Source: Lacisediminihabitans sp040549465 (GTDB lineage: Bacteria; Actinomycetota; Actinomycetes; Actinomycetales; Microbacteriaceae). Taken from it: a stretch of DNA of 64,000 nt. Every line of letters starts with the position of its first letter. The stretch's first letter is position 1. Both the position numbers and the translations under genes were made by a program. The stretch is taken from positions 1 to 64,000 of the forward strand of contig NZ_JBEPTL010000008.1 in NCBI RefSeq assembly GCF_040549465.1, written 5' to 3'. Under the pieces are notes generated by a model. It had not been told where the DNA came from and searched no databases. It saw only the letters and a program-made list of their open reading frames with translations. Below, piece by piece: positions 42,031-51,281 of the stretch.

Positions 42031-42435
42031 TCAGGTGACCGAGACAACGCCCATCATCCCGTTGTCTTCGTGATCGAGTATGTGCCAGTGATAGACGGCC
42101 GTGCTAATGAATTCGTCGAAGGCGATGCGCCCGCGGGTTCGACTGCGAGCGGGGACGTTTACGACGTCCTGCCAGATCGGAGTGGTGGTTGCGCGACTGC
42201 CGATCTCGATGACCTGCATCGGCCACACATGCAGGTGGACGGGATGATCCATCGAGCTCGTGTTGCTGATGGTCCGCTGCTCGACGCTTCCCGCCGCAAC
42301 GGATTGGTCGACGCGGCCAAGATCGAAACTCCGGCCATCGATAGTGAATTGCATCATTCTGCCCATTCCCGAGCCGCCGATCACGCGGACACACATTGGG
42401 CCTCGCGAATAGACGACTACAACATCCTCTCGGAC
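42031..42435 (-). pseudogene. Multicopper oxidase C-terminal fragment, type-1 Cys lost
   Basis: Only the last cupredoxin domain of a multicopper oxidase is present (MMQFTIDGRSFDLGRVD, then HPVHLHVWPMQVIEIG). The final copper motif, normally HCHxxxHxxx(x)M, reads HWHILDHEDNGMM, so the Cys that bridges type-1 copper to the trinuclear site is Trp. The first two domains are missing. It lies directly downstream of the complete oxidase gene on the same strand. It is not a simple duplicate, because the sequences differ clearly. Loss of domains and Cys makes it a relic. Confidence 0.8.
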
Positions 42436-42536
42436 CCGGCACTGGTGTCGAGCAAGTTTCCCCGCTTCGGGACACTGATTAGGTCGACGGATTTTTTTGC
42501 AGTCGCGGTGCAGTCCTGCTGTTTTAGTTTCGCCGG

Positions 42537-44030
42537 TCAGGAGACATAGGAGAAGACGCCCATCATTCCGCGTGCCGCGTGGTAGGCGTTGTGACAGTGG
42601 GTGAGCCACTGCCCGGGATTGTCGGCGTCAAATTCGAAGGTGACTCGCTGCTTTGGACGCACGATGACCGTATCTTTACGTGCCCCTCCGTTGGCCAGTT
42701 GGAAACTGTGCCCGTGCAGATGGAGGGGGTGCCACATGGTGGTCGAGTTTGTGACGACCACTCGAACTCGTTCACCGGTCCGCACCTCAAACGCTCTCGC
42801 AAATGGATTCTTCATATCGAATGATCGTCCGTTGATGCCCCAGCTGTACTTCGCCATCGATCCGGTGAGGTCCAACTGATGTGTGCGATCCACTGTGGCA
42901 TCGGGAAGGAGGACCGATGCGTCGGCCTTCAGCCGACCGCCGTCCGTGACGACCCCGGTCAACTGCGTGGGCATACTGAGCGGCGGAGTGGAAGCCGGGC
43001 CGGTGGAGATGTAGCCGACGGCGTTGCCTACCTTGCCCTCTGGCAACGACAGCAGCGCAGATGTTCCCTCCTTCACGGTAACGAGTGCGTCGATTCGTTC
43101 GCCCATGCCCAGGACTACGGCATCAACACTTTTCGGTGTGGTCGGAAAGCCGTCCGCATGAGTCAGAAGCATTTGTTGCCCGGGGATGCCGATGCGGTAG
43201 GCGGTATCCGCGGCCGCGTTGATGATTCTCAAACGGATTCGGTCACCGGGTTTGGCCGCAAAGGTTTCCGGTTCGCTGGTGGAGCGTCCGTTCATCAGGT
43301 GGACGGGTATCTTCACATCGCCCGCATCGCCTCCAAGGTAAGCGCTCGTTGAATTCATGAGTACGGGCGACGAACTGTCCATTTTCATCCCCGACATTCC
43401 CATGCCCGCCGTCAGCGCGGTCAGAACGCTGTCGGGCGTTCCGCCGAATCCGTCGAGCCAATCGTCGAGCACCACGACCCACTCCCGGTCGTAGGAGAGC
43501 GGCTCTTGGGGATCGTCGATGACGAGTGCCCCAAAGAGGCCACGGGCTCGTTGCATCTCGACGTGTGAGTGATACCAGTAGGTGCCCGGGGTGGCCGCCC
43601 GAAACTCATATGCGAATTCCGCACCGGGCTTGACTGCCTGCTGAGTCAACCCGGGAACACCGTCGGCAGCGTTCTGAAGAGCAACTCCATGCCAATGGAT
43701 ACTTGTCGCCTCGGTCAACGAGTTTGTGACCGCGACTTTCAGTTTGTCGCCGGCCGTCACACGGAGGGTCGGGGCGACGAGCGCCCCGTTGTATCCCCAG
43801 GTTGAAATCGATTTCCCGGCAACCGAGGTCATGAATTGTGCAGCAACCAGTTGCGCCGCGGTGGTGTTTCCGTTCCAGTGACGTCGTGTTTCGTTCGTGG
43901 CGACGAGGGGATCCGTTGACAATATTCGGTGGCGACCCGAGGCCGGCGACGAACACGACGCAAGGGTCGATACTGCGACAGCTGCCGCGACGGCCGCCAG
44001 AAAAGTTCGTCGTGCAAGCAATTCGCTCAT
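42537..44030 (-). CDS. Multicopper oxidase, exported lipoprotein
   Basis: This is a 497-residue three-domain oxidase. The N-terminus has a twin-arginine signal (LARRTFLAAVAAA) and lipobox (STLASC), so it is folded before export and anchored outside. All copper motifs are intact: HWHG, HSH (WYHSHVEM), HPLHLHGH and HCHNAYHAARGMM. A Met-rich stretch (GMGMSGMKMDSSSPVLM) is typical of copper-detoxifying oxidases such as CopA or CueO. It probably oxidises Cu(I) or organic electron donors with oxygen. It is the penultimate coding element of the long minus-strand array. Confidence 0.93.
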   Translation of the reverse strand: MSELLARRTFLAAVAAAVAVSTLASCSSPASGRHRILSTDPLVATNETRRHWNGNTTAAQLVAAQFMTSVAGKSISTWGYNGALVAPTLRVTAGDKLKVAVTNSLTEATSIHWHGVALQNAADGVPGLTQQAVKPGAEFAYEFRAATPGTYWYHSHVEMQRARGLFGALVIDDPQEPLSYDREWVVVLDDWLDGFGGTPDSVLTALTAGMGMSGMKMDSSSPVLMNSTSAYLGGDAGDVKIPVHLMNGRSTSEPETFAAKPGDRIRLRIINAAADTAYRIGIPGQQMLLTHADGFPTTPKSVDAVVLGMGERIDALVTVKEGTSALLSLPEGKVGNAVGYISTGPASTPPLSMPTQLTGVVTDGGRLKADASVLLPDATVDRTHQLDLTGSMAKYSWGINGRSFDMKNPFARAFEVRTGERVRVVVTNSTTMWHPLHLHGHSFQLANGGARKDTVIVRPKQRVTFEFDADNPGQWLTHCHNAYHAARGMMGVFSYVS

Positions 44031-44108
44031 GGTGGATCTCTTTCGTAGGTAGTGCTGATGAGGTGGCCCCGGAGGCGTGAGCATCAGATCCGATGGTGGC
44101 TTGGGCGT

Positions 44109-45359
44109 TCATCCCAGCCTGACTCCGCGCTGTTGCATGAATGGAACCGGGTCGAACGCCACTCCTCCGGATCGGAGTTCGAAATGAAGGTGACACCCGG
44201 TGGAGCCTCCCGTGCTTCCGGTCCGAGCGATCAGCTGGCCGGCGGTGACTGTCTGCCCGTTCGACACCAGGCGACCGCCATCGATGATGTGCGCATAGGC
44301 CGACTGGATGCCGTCACGATGATCGAGAATGATGAAATTGCCATACCCACCGTTCAGCCCGGAGAAGCTCACCCGCCCGCTTGTCGCAGCATAGATGGGC
44401 ACATTGCATCCGCCTGCGAGATCATCCCCGTTGTGGAGTCTCCAGTCCTTGTAGATCGGATGGATACGGTACCCATAGGGACTGACCAGGCGACCTGAAG
44501 TGGGATCTGCCCAGCCCGACGGGGATACCTTTCCTGCCGAACCTACCCTCGCCGCAGCTGCCGCAGCTGCCGCAGCCGCGCGGGCGGCCTCCCCTGCCGC
44601 GAAATCGGTTTCGGTCGCTGCCCGTTTTTCGGTCAACACGGTCAATTGCGCCTGGAGGTCGGCTTGGTTCTGAACCTGCTCCACTACAGCGGCATCGGCT
44701 GCCGCTGACGCAATTCGGGCGCTGTCTAAGGCTTGGGATGCAACGGCTCTCAGCTGCTCGCGCGACTTAGCGGCACGATTCGCCTGGTCTGTAAGGGATT
44801 GCGCCGAGTTGCGATCCCGTGTTGCTTTCGCATACACCCCGCCGGCGAGTTGTGCGAGCTTGGTTTGAAATCCAAGCCGAGAGAGTAGCTGTCCAGAATC
44901 TTTACTGTCGGCAAACAGCCTCATCGAGAGGTTTTGCCCACCAGTTCGGGCAAGTTGCGCCACAGTTTGTCCGGCCTTCGCTCGAGAAGAAGCGGCAAGC
45001 GCATTGGCGGTGTCGGCCTGCTTCCCCAGAGCGGTCGCCTTGAACGCAGCCTCTTGGAATTTTTGGTCGGCGGCCTCGTACTCTGCCCCGCGCGACTCAG
45101 CCAGCGCGGCCGTCTGTTCCGATTGAGTCCGAAGAGTTGCCAATTGTCCTTGGATTCGAAGGACCAGTGCTTGTGCTGCAGCCTCCGAGGCACGGGCTGC
45201 GGCCACCTGGCCCCAGGTCGGGTATTCAACCGCAGAAGCCCGCGCGCCTGGTAGCACAACAAACGAGGTTGTGAGAAGGACCACGATTCCCAGAGTCGCG
45301 AGAATTCGGTGCCTTTGCGGGCCGTCGATCCGACGGGCCTCTTCTACCGCATCCCTCAT
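44109..45359 (-). CDS. Secreted M23 peptidase with coiled-coil, EnvC-like layout
   Basis: This is a 416-residue protein from the ATG at 45359 (AGGGGGAA upstream). A signal anchor (RILATLGIVVLLTTSFVVL) is followed by a long coiled coil (about 60-270), ending in a run of ten alanines encoded by GC-rich repeats. A C-terminal M23 domain carries H-x3-D (RLHNGDDLAGG) and HLH (GCHLHFEL). The shape resembles EnvC/CwlO-type hydrolases, in which the coil restrains the peptidase. It may open the wall for large exported complexes made by the neighbours. That link is inference. Confidence 0.88.
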   Translation of the reverse strand: MRDAVEEARRIDGPQRHRILATLGIVVLLTTSFVVLPGARASAVEYPTWGQVAAARASEAAAQALVLRIQGQLATLRTQSEQTAALAESRGAEYEAADQKFQEAAFKATALGKQADTANALAASSRAKAGQTVAQLARTGGQNLSMRLFADSKDSGQLLSRLGFQTKLAQLAGGVYAKATRDRNSAQSLTDQANRAAKSREQLRAVASQALDSARIASAAADAAVVEQVQNQADLQAQLTVLTEKRAATETDFAAGEAARAAAAAAAAAARVGSAGKVSPSGWADPTSGRLVSPYGYRIHPIYKDWRLHNGDDLAGGCNVPIYAATSGRVSFSGLNGGYGNFIILDHRDGIQSAYAHIIDGGRLVSNGQTVTAGQLIARTGSTGGSTGCHLHFELRSGGVAFDPVPFMQQRGVRLG

Positions 45360-45388
45360 TATTTTCCCCCTGCTTGGTGTAACGGTTA

Positions 45389-46132
45389 TTAGATGGGAAG
45401 GACAACGCCACCGATGAGCGCCTGCAGCTGGTAAAGCCACATGGTCCACAATCCGCTGACCATGAGCACGCCGATGAGGATAAGCGCGGCACCACCGGCA
45501 ATGTTAATGGTGCGGACATGCTCCTTGAGCCATCGGATCCCGCCAGATGCCCATTCGAATCCGAGGGCGACGAGCAAAAAAGGAATGCCGAGGCCGATAC
45601 AGTAAAACGCCGCCAGTGCGGTTCCCCTGCCGACGGTCGCGGATCCGAGGCTGAGCGCCGAAATCGCAGCGAGTGTTGGGCCAAGGCATGGGGTCCAACC
45701 CAATCCGAACACGAGGCCGAGAAGCGGAGCTCCAGCAAGTCCGACGTTCGGCCGGATGGGCAGTCGAATTGTCCGCTGCAATTGAGGTAGCGCGCCGATA
45801 AACACCAGCCCCATCGCCACGAGCAGAATTCCCATAATTCGCGTGATCGGGTCTTGCCACCTGATCAGCCAAGATCCGAGCGAACCGAAAGCTGCTCCGT
45901 AGGCGATGAAGACGGCCGCGAATCCGAGAATGAATAAGGTGACACCGACGATCACTCGCCTTCGGGACCGGTTCCCGTGGGAACCCGCCATCCCCCCGAC
46001 GTAGGCGAGGTAGCCCGGCACCAGAGGAAGGATGCAGGGCGACGCAAAAGAAACGAGGCCCGCGAGCACCGCGATCGGTACCGCGATGAGAAATTGTCCG
46101 TTCGCGATGATGTTCCCGAAATCATTGCCCAT
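45389..46132 (-). CDS. ccdA: CcdA-family thiol-disulfide membrane transporter
   Basis: This is a 247-residue membrane protein with six helices. The paired cysteines lie in SFASPCILPLVPGYL and GWTPCLGPTLAA, the redox centres that carry electrons from cytoplasmic thioredoxin across the membrane. In System II cytochrome c maturation CcdA reduces the ResA/TlpA-type protein, here probably the one at 49224-49823. It lies between the M23 gene and an 84-residue membrane protein gene in the same array. Confidence 0.93.
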   Translation of the reverse strand: MGNDFGNIIANGQFLIAVPIAVLAGLVSFASPCILPLVPGYLAYVGGMAGSHGNRSRRRVIVGVTLFILGFAAVFIAYGAAFGSLGSWLIRWQDPITRIMGILLVAMGLVFIGALPQLQRTIRLPIRPNVGLAGAPLLGLVFGLGWTPCLGPTLAAISALSLGSATVGRGTALAAFYCIGLGIPFLLVALGFEWASGGIRWLKEHVRTINIAGGAALILIGVLMVSGLWTMWLYQLQALIGGVVLPI

Positions 46133-46183
46133 TTCGTTCTCCGGTCACGTGGAGTGCATGGGAGAGGAGTCTCGGGAGTGCTG

Positions 46184-46438
46184 TCATTTTTTGCCAGTGA
46201 GGATTGCCCCCGCGAGAATGAGGACCGCGGCAGCCGGGTATCCGGCAACGAGATCGAGCCAGCCGGGGGGTTGACCTGGTCCGAACGCTTCGAGGTGAGT
46301 CAACCAATGCACAATTGCCACCAAAGCTCCGACGATCATCAGCACTTGGCCGGCTCTTACGAACCGCCGGTGTCGGCGCCATTTTCGCGTCTTTTCGTCG
46401 GGTGAATCGCCCGCCGCTGGGGAACCTGTCGGTGTCAT
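46184..46438 (-). CDS. Small membrane protein in cytochrome maturation cluster
   Basis: This is an 84-residue protein with a strong GAGGAGAAGG ribosome site before the ATG. A charged N-terminus is followed by two hydrophobic helices (RAGQVLMIVGALVAIVHW and YPAAAVLILAGAILTG). I recognise no family. Placement between ccsB and ccdA genes suggests a helper role in the System II complex. This is inference from neighbours. Confidence 0.7.
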   Translation of the reverse strand: MTPTGSPAAGDSPDEKTRKWRRHRRFVRAGQVLMIVGALVAIVHWLTHLEAFGPGQPPGWLDLVAGYPAAAVLILAGAILTGKK

Positions 46439-46472
46439 CGCCTTCTCCTCTCGTTGTGCTGTCGTGGGGTCG

Positions 46473-47492
46473 TCATAGTCCGGAATAGGAGTGCAAGCCT
46501 TTGAAGAAGACGTTGACGACACCGAAGTTGAACATCACCGCGGCAAAGCCGACGATGGCCAGCCACGCGGCGCGAGTCCCGTTCCAACCCCGGGTGGCTT
46601 TGGCGTGAATGTATGCCGCGTAAATCACCCAGATGATGAAGGTCCAGACTTCCTTAACGTCCCAGCCCCAGTAGCGCCCCCACGCCCGGTTTGCCCAGAC
46701 CGCACCCGCCATGAGGGTGAACGTCCACAGAAGGAAGGCGACGATGATAATTCGGTACGCCATGGTGTCCAGCGTTTCCGCGTTCGGTACGGTCTTCATT
46801 AGTCGGTGCAGTTGCGCGCGGGCTCTGGCTCCCACACGACTGGAACTTGCAGCGGGACGGCCCTGGGCGATCTGAAGTGCTGACACCGCGAAGCTCAGGG
46901 CAAAGAACGCAGTTGCAGTCATCGCGACGAGAACATGAATCACTAGCCAGGCCGACTGCAGCGCAGGTGGCAAGGGCACAACGTCCACGTAGAAGCCCAC
47001 GGACCCGACCCCGAGGAGCACCAGCATAAGTCCTACAACGAATGAGCCCAAGTAGCGGATGTTGAGTCGGATTTGCATCACCAAGAAAACGCCGACGATG
47101 ATGAGGGTCGATGTGATTGAGAACTCGTACATATTTGCCCACGGGACTCGGTGAGCTGCCACTCCACGAAGCACAACTCCGCAGAGATGGATCAACCAAG
47201 CAAGCACTGTGAGGGCTTGGGCTATTCGTCCGGCCCGCGAACTGCCGGACTCGCGCACAGTCAAGGCGGGAGGTTCGGTGGCCACCAGGACATCCACAGT
47301 CCCCGATGATGAACCGACTGCATCACCACCCGCCGACGCGCGAGAAGCAGGCGACGCCTTGGCCGACACCGTTGCTTTTAAGGGGGCGGCCCGTTTCGCG
47401 AGATCGAGCGTGTAAGCCACGAGTGCGATCGCGTATATAGCCATCGCCGAGTAAATGAGCACGATGGAGATGGTTGAGGCAGAGAAGATCAT
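46473..47492 (-). CDS. ccsB: Cytochrome c maturation protein CcsB (heme handling)
   Basis: This is a 339-residue polytopic protein of the CcmC/CcsA superfamily, bearing the tryptophan-rich heme-binding WWD segment (WGRYWGWDVKEVWTF) before a terminal helix. It is annotated CcsB in actinobacteria and pairs with ResB to carry heme out and join it to CXXCH apocytochromes. An ATGA overlap with resB couples the two. An internal loop after the first helix (about 35-75) is low-complexity and rich in Ser/Ala. Confidence 0.93.
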   Translation of the reverse strand: MIFSASTISIVLIYSAMAIYAIALVAYTLDLAKRAAPLKATVSAKASPASRASAGGDAVGSSSGTVDVLVATEPPALTVRESGSSRAGRIAQALTVLAWLIHLCGVVLRGVAAHRVPWANMYEFSITSTLIIVGVFLVMQIRLNIRYLGSFVVGLMLVLLGVGSVGFYVDVVPLPPALQSAWLVIHVLVAMTATAFFALSFAVSALQIAQGRPAASSSRVGARARAQLHRLMKTVPNAETLDTMAYRIIIVAFLLWTFTLMAGAVWANRAWGRYWGWDVKEVWTFIIWVIYAAYIHAKATRGWNGTRAAWLAIVGFAAVMFNFGVVNVFFKGLHSYSGL

Positions 47493-49162
47493 TTTGGTTC
47501 CTGAATCGTTGCGATGTTTGACGCGGTGCGATGCTGTCGGGCTAGGGCCTCGATGATTGATTGGAGTCGTGGGTCGTCACCACGGGCAAGGCCCGCGTAT
47601 TCGACGACCCACCCGCCGTGTCCGTTGTCGGTGATCCGTACCCACACTCGGCGTCGCGGAACGAATAGACCAGCGGACAGCCCTCCCCAAATGAGGAGAG
47701 AGAAGAGGAGCATCCACGTTTGGGTGGGGTCATGAGTGACTTGGAAGGAAGCGAATCTTTTCACTCCCGTCATTTCCACGCTGCCGAACCCGTTGGGCAG
47801 CGGCACCCGCTCCCCGGGAGTGAGTTGGAGAGCTTTTTCGCTGGTTCCACGTCCCGCAATCGGTGTCATCCGCGACGTGTCGAGAACGTAGACAGACTTT
47901 GCTGCCCCGGAATTTATGCCGAGATCCCCAGTAAAGACGTTCAGGCTTAGGACGGGATTGAGTAGGTCAGGGTAGACCGAGGCAGGCAGACCGGTTGACT
48001 GCTTAGTCTGGGTGGGATAGAAGAAGCCGATCATTCCGACCTGTCGAGAGAGCCCATCGGGAATCTTGACCACTCCCAGGCTGGTCAGGTTCGCATCCTG
48101 GGGAAGGAATGGAATCGTGTCGTTGAAAACCACCACGCCTTTCGGATTTCGAACAGTGATTTGTGGTGCGTAACCATTCCCGAGCAGATAGACGGTCTCT
48201 CCTCCGACCCCGAGAGGGTCGTTGACCTTAATGGTGGATCGTGTTTGTCGATTTGCCTGATCTGTGGTGACGGTCGCGTTGTAGTCGGTGACCATCCCCA
48301 AAGCCTTCATTCCCGACTGGGAATAGGTGACAGCAAATTTATTGAGGGTGAGGGAGTAAGGATCAAGCATCCCGTCGCTGAAGAGACGTCCAGCCTTGAA
48401 GGAGTCGTACGCTGAGCGCGTGTTGACGAACGTTTGCCCTTCAACGACAACCCGTTGGCCGGTGTATTGGAAGCTGCCTCCGATAAGGATCGTTGCCAGA
48501 ACTCCGATCAGCGACATGTGAAAAATCAGGTTGCCGGTTTCACGCAGGTACCCTTTTTCCGCGGCGATCGACGACGACGTGCCCGATGTTGCCGGATCGT
48601 CGCATCGTTGGACCCGATACCGGAGCTTTTTCAGAAGTCGCTCCGCGTCGATGAGAAGGGTGGAGCGCGTCGCGTCCCCTTCGCCAGCAGCGATGTCGTG
48701 TTTTTCGTAGGCGGGTAAACGCGATAGTCGGCTGGGCGTCTGCGGGGGTGGTTGACTTAAGGCGCGCCAATGATGTCGGGTTCGAGGAATCACACATCCG
48801 ATGAGCGACACGAACAGGAGTAGGTAAATCGCTGAAAACCACACTGAGGTGTAGACATCGAAGAACTGGAAAGTATCCAGAATTTTCGCGGTCGCCGGGT
48901 TCGCGGTGAAATACTGGGTAACTCCGTTTGGATCTGCGGTCCGTTGCGGGACCAGGGAGCCGGGAATCGCGCCAAGGGCAAGCAACAGCAACAGCAACAA
49001 CGCAGTTCGCATGCTGGTTAATTGCCGCCATCCCCATCGCGCCCATTCGAGTGGCCCAAGCCGGGGCATCGACGCCGCACCGGATGAGGGGTCCACGTTT
49101 TCGAGGTGACCCTCGGGACGTGAACTTGTGGCCGGGCTGGGCGTGAGATCAACTTTCCCCAT
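47489..49162 (-). CDS. resB: Cytochrome c maturation protein ResB
   Basis: This is a 557-residue protein with three N-terminal membrane helices (including ALLLLLLLALGAIPGSLVP), a large extracytoplasmic domain and a last helix near 505 (WMLLFSLLIWGGLSAG). The pattern is that of ResB/Ccs1, the partner of CcsB in heme attachment. The upstream TlpA gene ends 61 bp before its start. The island-located set is complete (ResB, CcsB, CcdA, TlpA), so it could support its own cytochrome, though none is encoded in the window. Confidence 0.93.
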   Translation of the reverse strand: MGKVDLTPSPATSSRPEGHLENVDPSSGAASMPRLGPLEWARWGWRQLTSMRTALLLLLLLALGAIPGSLVPQRTADPNGVTQYFTANPATAKILDTFQFFDVYTSVWFSAIYLLLFVSLIGCVIPRTRHHWRALSQPPPQTPSRLSRLPAYEKHDIAAGEGDATRSTLLIDAERLLKKLRYRVQRCDDPATSGTSSSIAAEKGYLRETGNLIFHMSLIGVLATILIGGSFQYTGQRVVVEGQTFVNTRSAYDSFKAGRLFSDGMLDPYSLTLNKFAVTYSQSGMKALGMVTDYNATVTTDQANRQTRSTIKVNDPLGVGGETVYLLGNGYAPQITVRNPKGVVVFNDTIPFLPQDANLTSLGVVKIPDGLSRQVGMIGFFYPTQTKQSTGLPASVYPDLLNPVLSLNVFTGDLGINSGAAKSVYVLDTSRMTPIAGRGTSEKALQLTPGERVPLPNGFGSVEMTGVKRFASFQVTHDPTQTWMLLFSLLIWGGLSAGLFVPRRRVWVRITDNGHGGWVVEYAGLARGDDPRLQSIIEALARQHRTASNIATIQEPK

Positions 49163-49223
49163 CAGAGTGCTCCCTCACCAGCGGCAGGGCGCCTAGGCGT
49201 GCCGGTGCTAACCGAGAGCATTT

Positions 49224-49823
49224 TCATGATCCCTCCGCGAGAGCATCACGGATGAGGGTTTGAAGGATTGACTGCGACTCCAATTGGCCGAGAATACGAG
49301 ATGCGACCCGTCCCTTCTTGTCGATGACCACGGTGGTTGGCACGGCATTCGGTGCGATTTTTCCGGCAAATGCGAGTTGCTGGGCGCCACTGTCAACGTC
49401 GAGAAATGTGGGATAGGTGATACCGAATTCCTCGGCGAATGTTTTCGCCGTTGCCGCCTGGTCTCGAACATTCACGCCGACAAAGATGACCCCTTGGCTC
49501 TGATATTTGGTGTACACGGCTTCCAGGTCGCGCGCTTCAGCCCGACAAGGACCGCACCCTGCGTACCAAAAGTTAGCCACCACGACCTTGCCGGTCCATT
49601 CGCCTGCGGTGATCTCCTCCCCCGTGTCGAGGGTCCCTGCCAACGTCACTGCCTTCCCACGATCTGCCGGAGCGATCTCTGTCACGGCACCGTTCGTGAC
49701 GTACCGAGGGTCGCTCGGCGACGGTCCGACACCAGGAGTAAGGGTGGAGGTGCATCCCGAGAGCGAAAGGAGCAGGACGATTGCCGTCGACAGGGTGCCG
49801 ACACCGATCAGGCGCCCCATCAT
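49224..49823 (-). CDS. TlpA/ResA-like thioredoxin lipoprotein
   Basis: This is a 199-residue exported lipoprotein. From the ATG at 49823, which overlaps the upstream stop, a signal leads to the lipobox LSLSGC. The thioredoxin domain has the active site WYAGCGPC and the cis-Pro region PNAVPTTVVIDKKG. It reduces the Cys pair of apocytochromes or copper chaperones and is itself reduced by CcdA. Conserved position beside ResB and CcsB supports the ResA role. Confidence 0.92.
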   Translation of the reverse strand: MMGRLIGVGTLSTAIVLLLSLSGCTSTLTPGVGPSPSDPRYVTNGAVTEIAPADRGKAVTLAGTLDTGEEITAGEWTGKVVVANFWYAGCGPCRAEARDLEAVYTKYQSQGVIFVGVNVRDQAATAKTFAEEFGITYPTFLDVDSGAQQLAFAGKIAPNAVPTTVVIDKKGRVASRILGQLESQSILQTLIRDALAEGS

Positions 49824-50746
49824 TTGGTCACCAGGGTTCGCCATGTCGCCCCGAGATCGGAGCTGGCTACAATTCCGCGCTGATCCGCCGCCAGAATCGT
49901 TGGGATGGGTGTGGCAGATATGGTGATCGCGTCGGCCGCCCCTTCGACTGTTCCGGTGGATTCCCACGGCATGTCGTTGGATTTCACCCACACTGCTCCA
50001 GACACGTCGACACCGACGAGTTTTGTCTGTCCGATGGTGCCCGCGGAGGCGACAAGATAGAGCGATGGCGCGTCGGAGATCGCATTAAACGTTGCGGCGA
50101 AGTCGTGGCTGACTTTCAACCCACCGCTTGTGGTTGCGTAAATTGTCCCCGGAATTGCCCGATCTGCCGCCAAATCTCGAAGCTCCAATGTGGCACCCGA
50201 AGTCCAGGTTGCCCCGCCATCACGGCTGACCTGAATGGAATTGTCAACACCGTCGAATCCATAGATCGTTGGTTCGCCAGGGCTGATGTGACTGACTTCA
50301 ACATCATGAAAGTCGGAGGTCCCGTTTAGCGATATGACCGCCCAATTCTTTCCATTGTCTGTGCTCGATATGAGTCCGAGATTCCTTTCAGGCGACACTG
50401 TGGGATCAGGATGTCCGGAGGCGTACATGCGACCACCATCCATCGTGAAACCCATAGTGTCTTGGCGCAGACCAGCAATAGGTCCGCCCAAAGATTCGGG
50501 CCTGAGCGGAGAAGTGGTCGAGCCTGCAACCGAGAAGAGCCCCCGGTGGGTGGCTACGTAGATCGTGCCCGTGGTTCCATCAATTCCGAGGCCATGAACG
50601 TGGCCGAAAGAGGACGCGGATGCGGAGGGCGTCGGAACAAGAGGGGGACCGCTGGCAGCGCAGCCGGCGAGCAGCGTAACGCCCAGGAGGCTCCCGACCA
50701 GAACCACAATGTGAAAGCCGGTACGTTTGAAAAAGGGCGTACTCAC
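49820..50746 (-). CDS. BNR-repeat lipoprotein (F510_1955-type, Ycf48-like propeller)
   Basis: This is a 308-residue exported lipoprotein (lipobox LLAGC). The rest forms a beta-propeller with repeated HVHGLGIDGTTGTIYVATH / DNGKNWAVIS / RDGGATWTSG motifs, the Asp-box of sialidase-like and Ycf48-like proteins. Automated pipelines call such proteins glycosylhydrolases, but no sialidase catalytic set is visible. A scaffold for metal- or heme-protein assembly is an alternative, as Ycf48 aids photosystem assembly. It overlaps both neighbouring genes by 4 bp. Confidence 0.85.
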   Translation of the reverse strand: MSTPFFKRTGFHIVVLVGSLLGVTLLAGCAASGPPLVPTPSASASSFGHVHGLGIDGTTGTIYVATHRGLFSVAGSTTSPLRPESLGGPIAGLRQDTMGFTMDGGRMYASGHPDPTVSPERNLGLISSTDNGKNWAVISLNGTSDFHDVEVSHISPGEPTIYGFDGVDNSIQVSRDGGATWTSGATLELRDLAADRAIPGTIYATTSGGLKVSHDFAATFNAISDAPSLYLVASAGTIGQTKLVGVDVSGAVWVKSNDMPWESTGTVEGAADAITISATPIPTILAADQRGIVASSDLGATWRTLVTK

Positions 50747-51033
50747 AAGCCGACCTTCGCTTTCAAGTAGACGGACGGATCGATTGGGATAGCCCCTCCG
50801 AGGAAAATGCTGATGTGCGGGTGTGCGCTAGAGCTCGCGCCGGTGCGCTCGACATTGCCAATGATCTGAACCTTTTTTATGTGTTCACCGACGGAGACCT
50901 TGAGCGAACCGCGAAGCCCGTGACCGTAAAGGTCACTTACCCGCTGACGACCGATGACATGACCTAGGACCACGTAGACGCCGATGAAGCAGGTCGGCGC
51001 GGCTGCTGCGAGAAGGATCAGCAAGTCACTCAT
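50743..51033 (-). CDS. Membrane-anchored, degenerate M23-like protein
   Basis: This is a 96-residue protein with an N-terminal membrane helix (LLILLAAAAPTCFIGVYVVL) and then the C-terminal half of a LytM/M23 fold: GLRGSLKVSVGEHIKKVQIIGNV, then GASSSAHPHISIF. The catalytic HLH is HPH and the first zinc ligand region is missing, so hydrolysis is unlikely. Non-catalytic LytM domains often bind the wall or activate amidases. It overlaps both neighbours by 4 bp (ATGA). Confidence 0.65.
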   Translation of the reverse strand: MSDLLILLAAAAPTCFIGVYVVLGHVIGRQRVSDLYGHGLRGSLKVSVGEHIKKVQIIGNVERTGASSSAHPHISIFLGGAIPIDPSVYLKAKVGL

Positions 51034-51260
51034 GCCGGCTTAGTCGCATCGAGGGTGGATACCGGGTGCCGTTCGTCGAACGGCGCCGCGACCGGGCGCA
51101 GCGCGTTCACTTCCGCGCGCAGCTTGACCAGCTCTTGTTCCAGTTCGGACGTTGGTTTCTGTTGGTGGCCTTGGGCAGTGCCGCGCATCATGAACCAGAT
51201 CACCAGACCCATCACGATGGGGCAGACCACGACGGGTAGGACGTAGAGAAGTTGTTGCAT
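51030..51260 (-). CDS. Small membrane protein with coiled coil
   Basis: This is a 76-residue protein: one N-terminal membrane helix (VLPVVVCPIVMGLVIWFMM), then a short coiled coil (SELEQELVKLRAEVNALR) and a flexible tail. I recognise no family with confidence. It lies between the unknown lead gene and the degenerate M23 gene, overlapping the latter, so it is surely part of the array. Confidence 0.65.
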   Translation of the reverse strand: MQQLLYVLPVVVCPIVMGLVIWFMMRGTAQGHQQKPTSELEQELVKLRAEVNALRPVAAPFDERHPVSTLDATKPA

Positions 51261-51281
51261 TGTGTTATTTCTTTTCGAGGG

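Noticed and set aside
44550..44582. Short tandem repeat of GC-rich triplets considered as a microsatellite
   Set aside because: It encodes the polyalanine run at the end of the coiled coil in the M23 peptidase and is explained by codon use.
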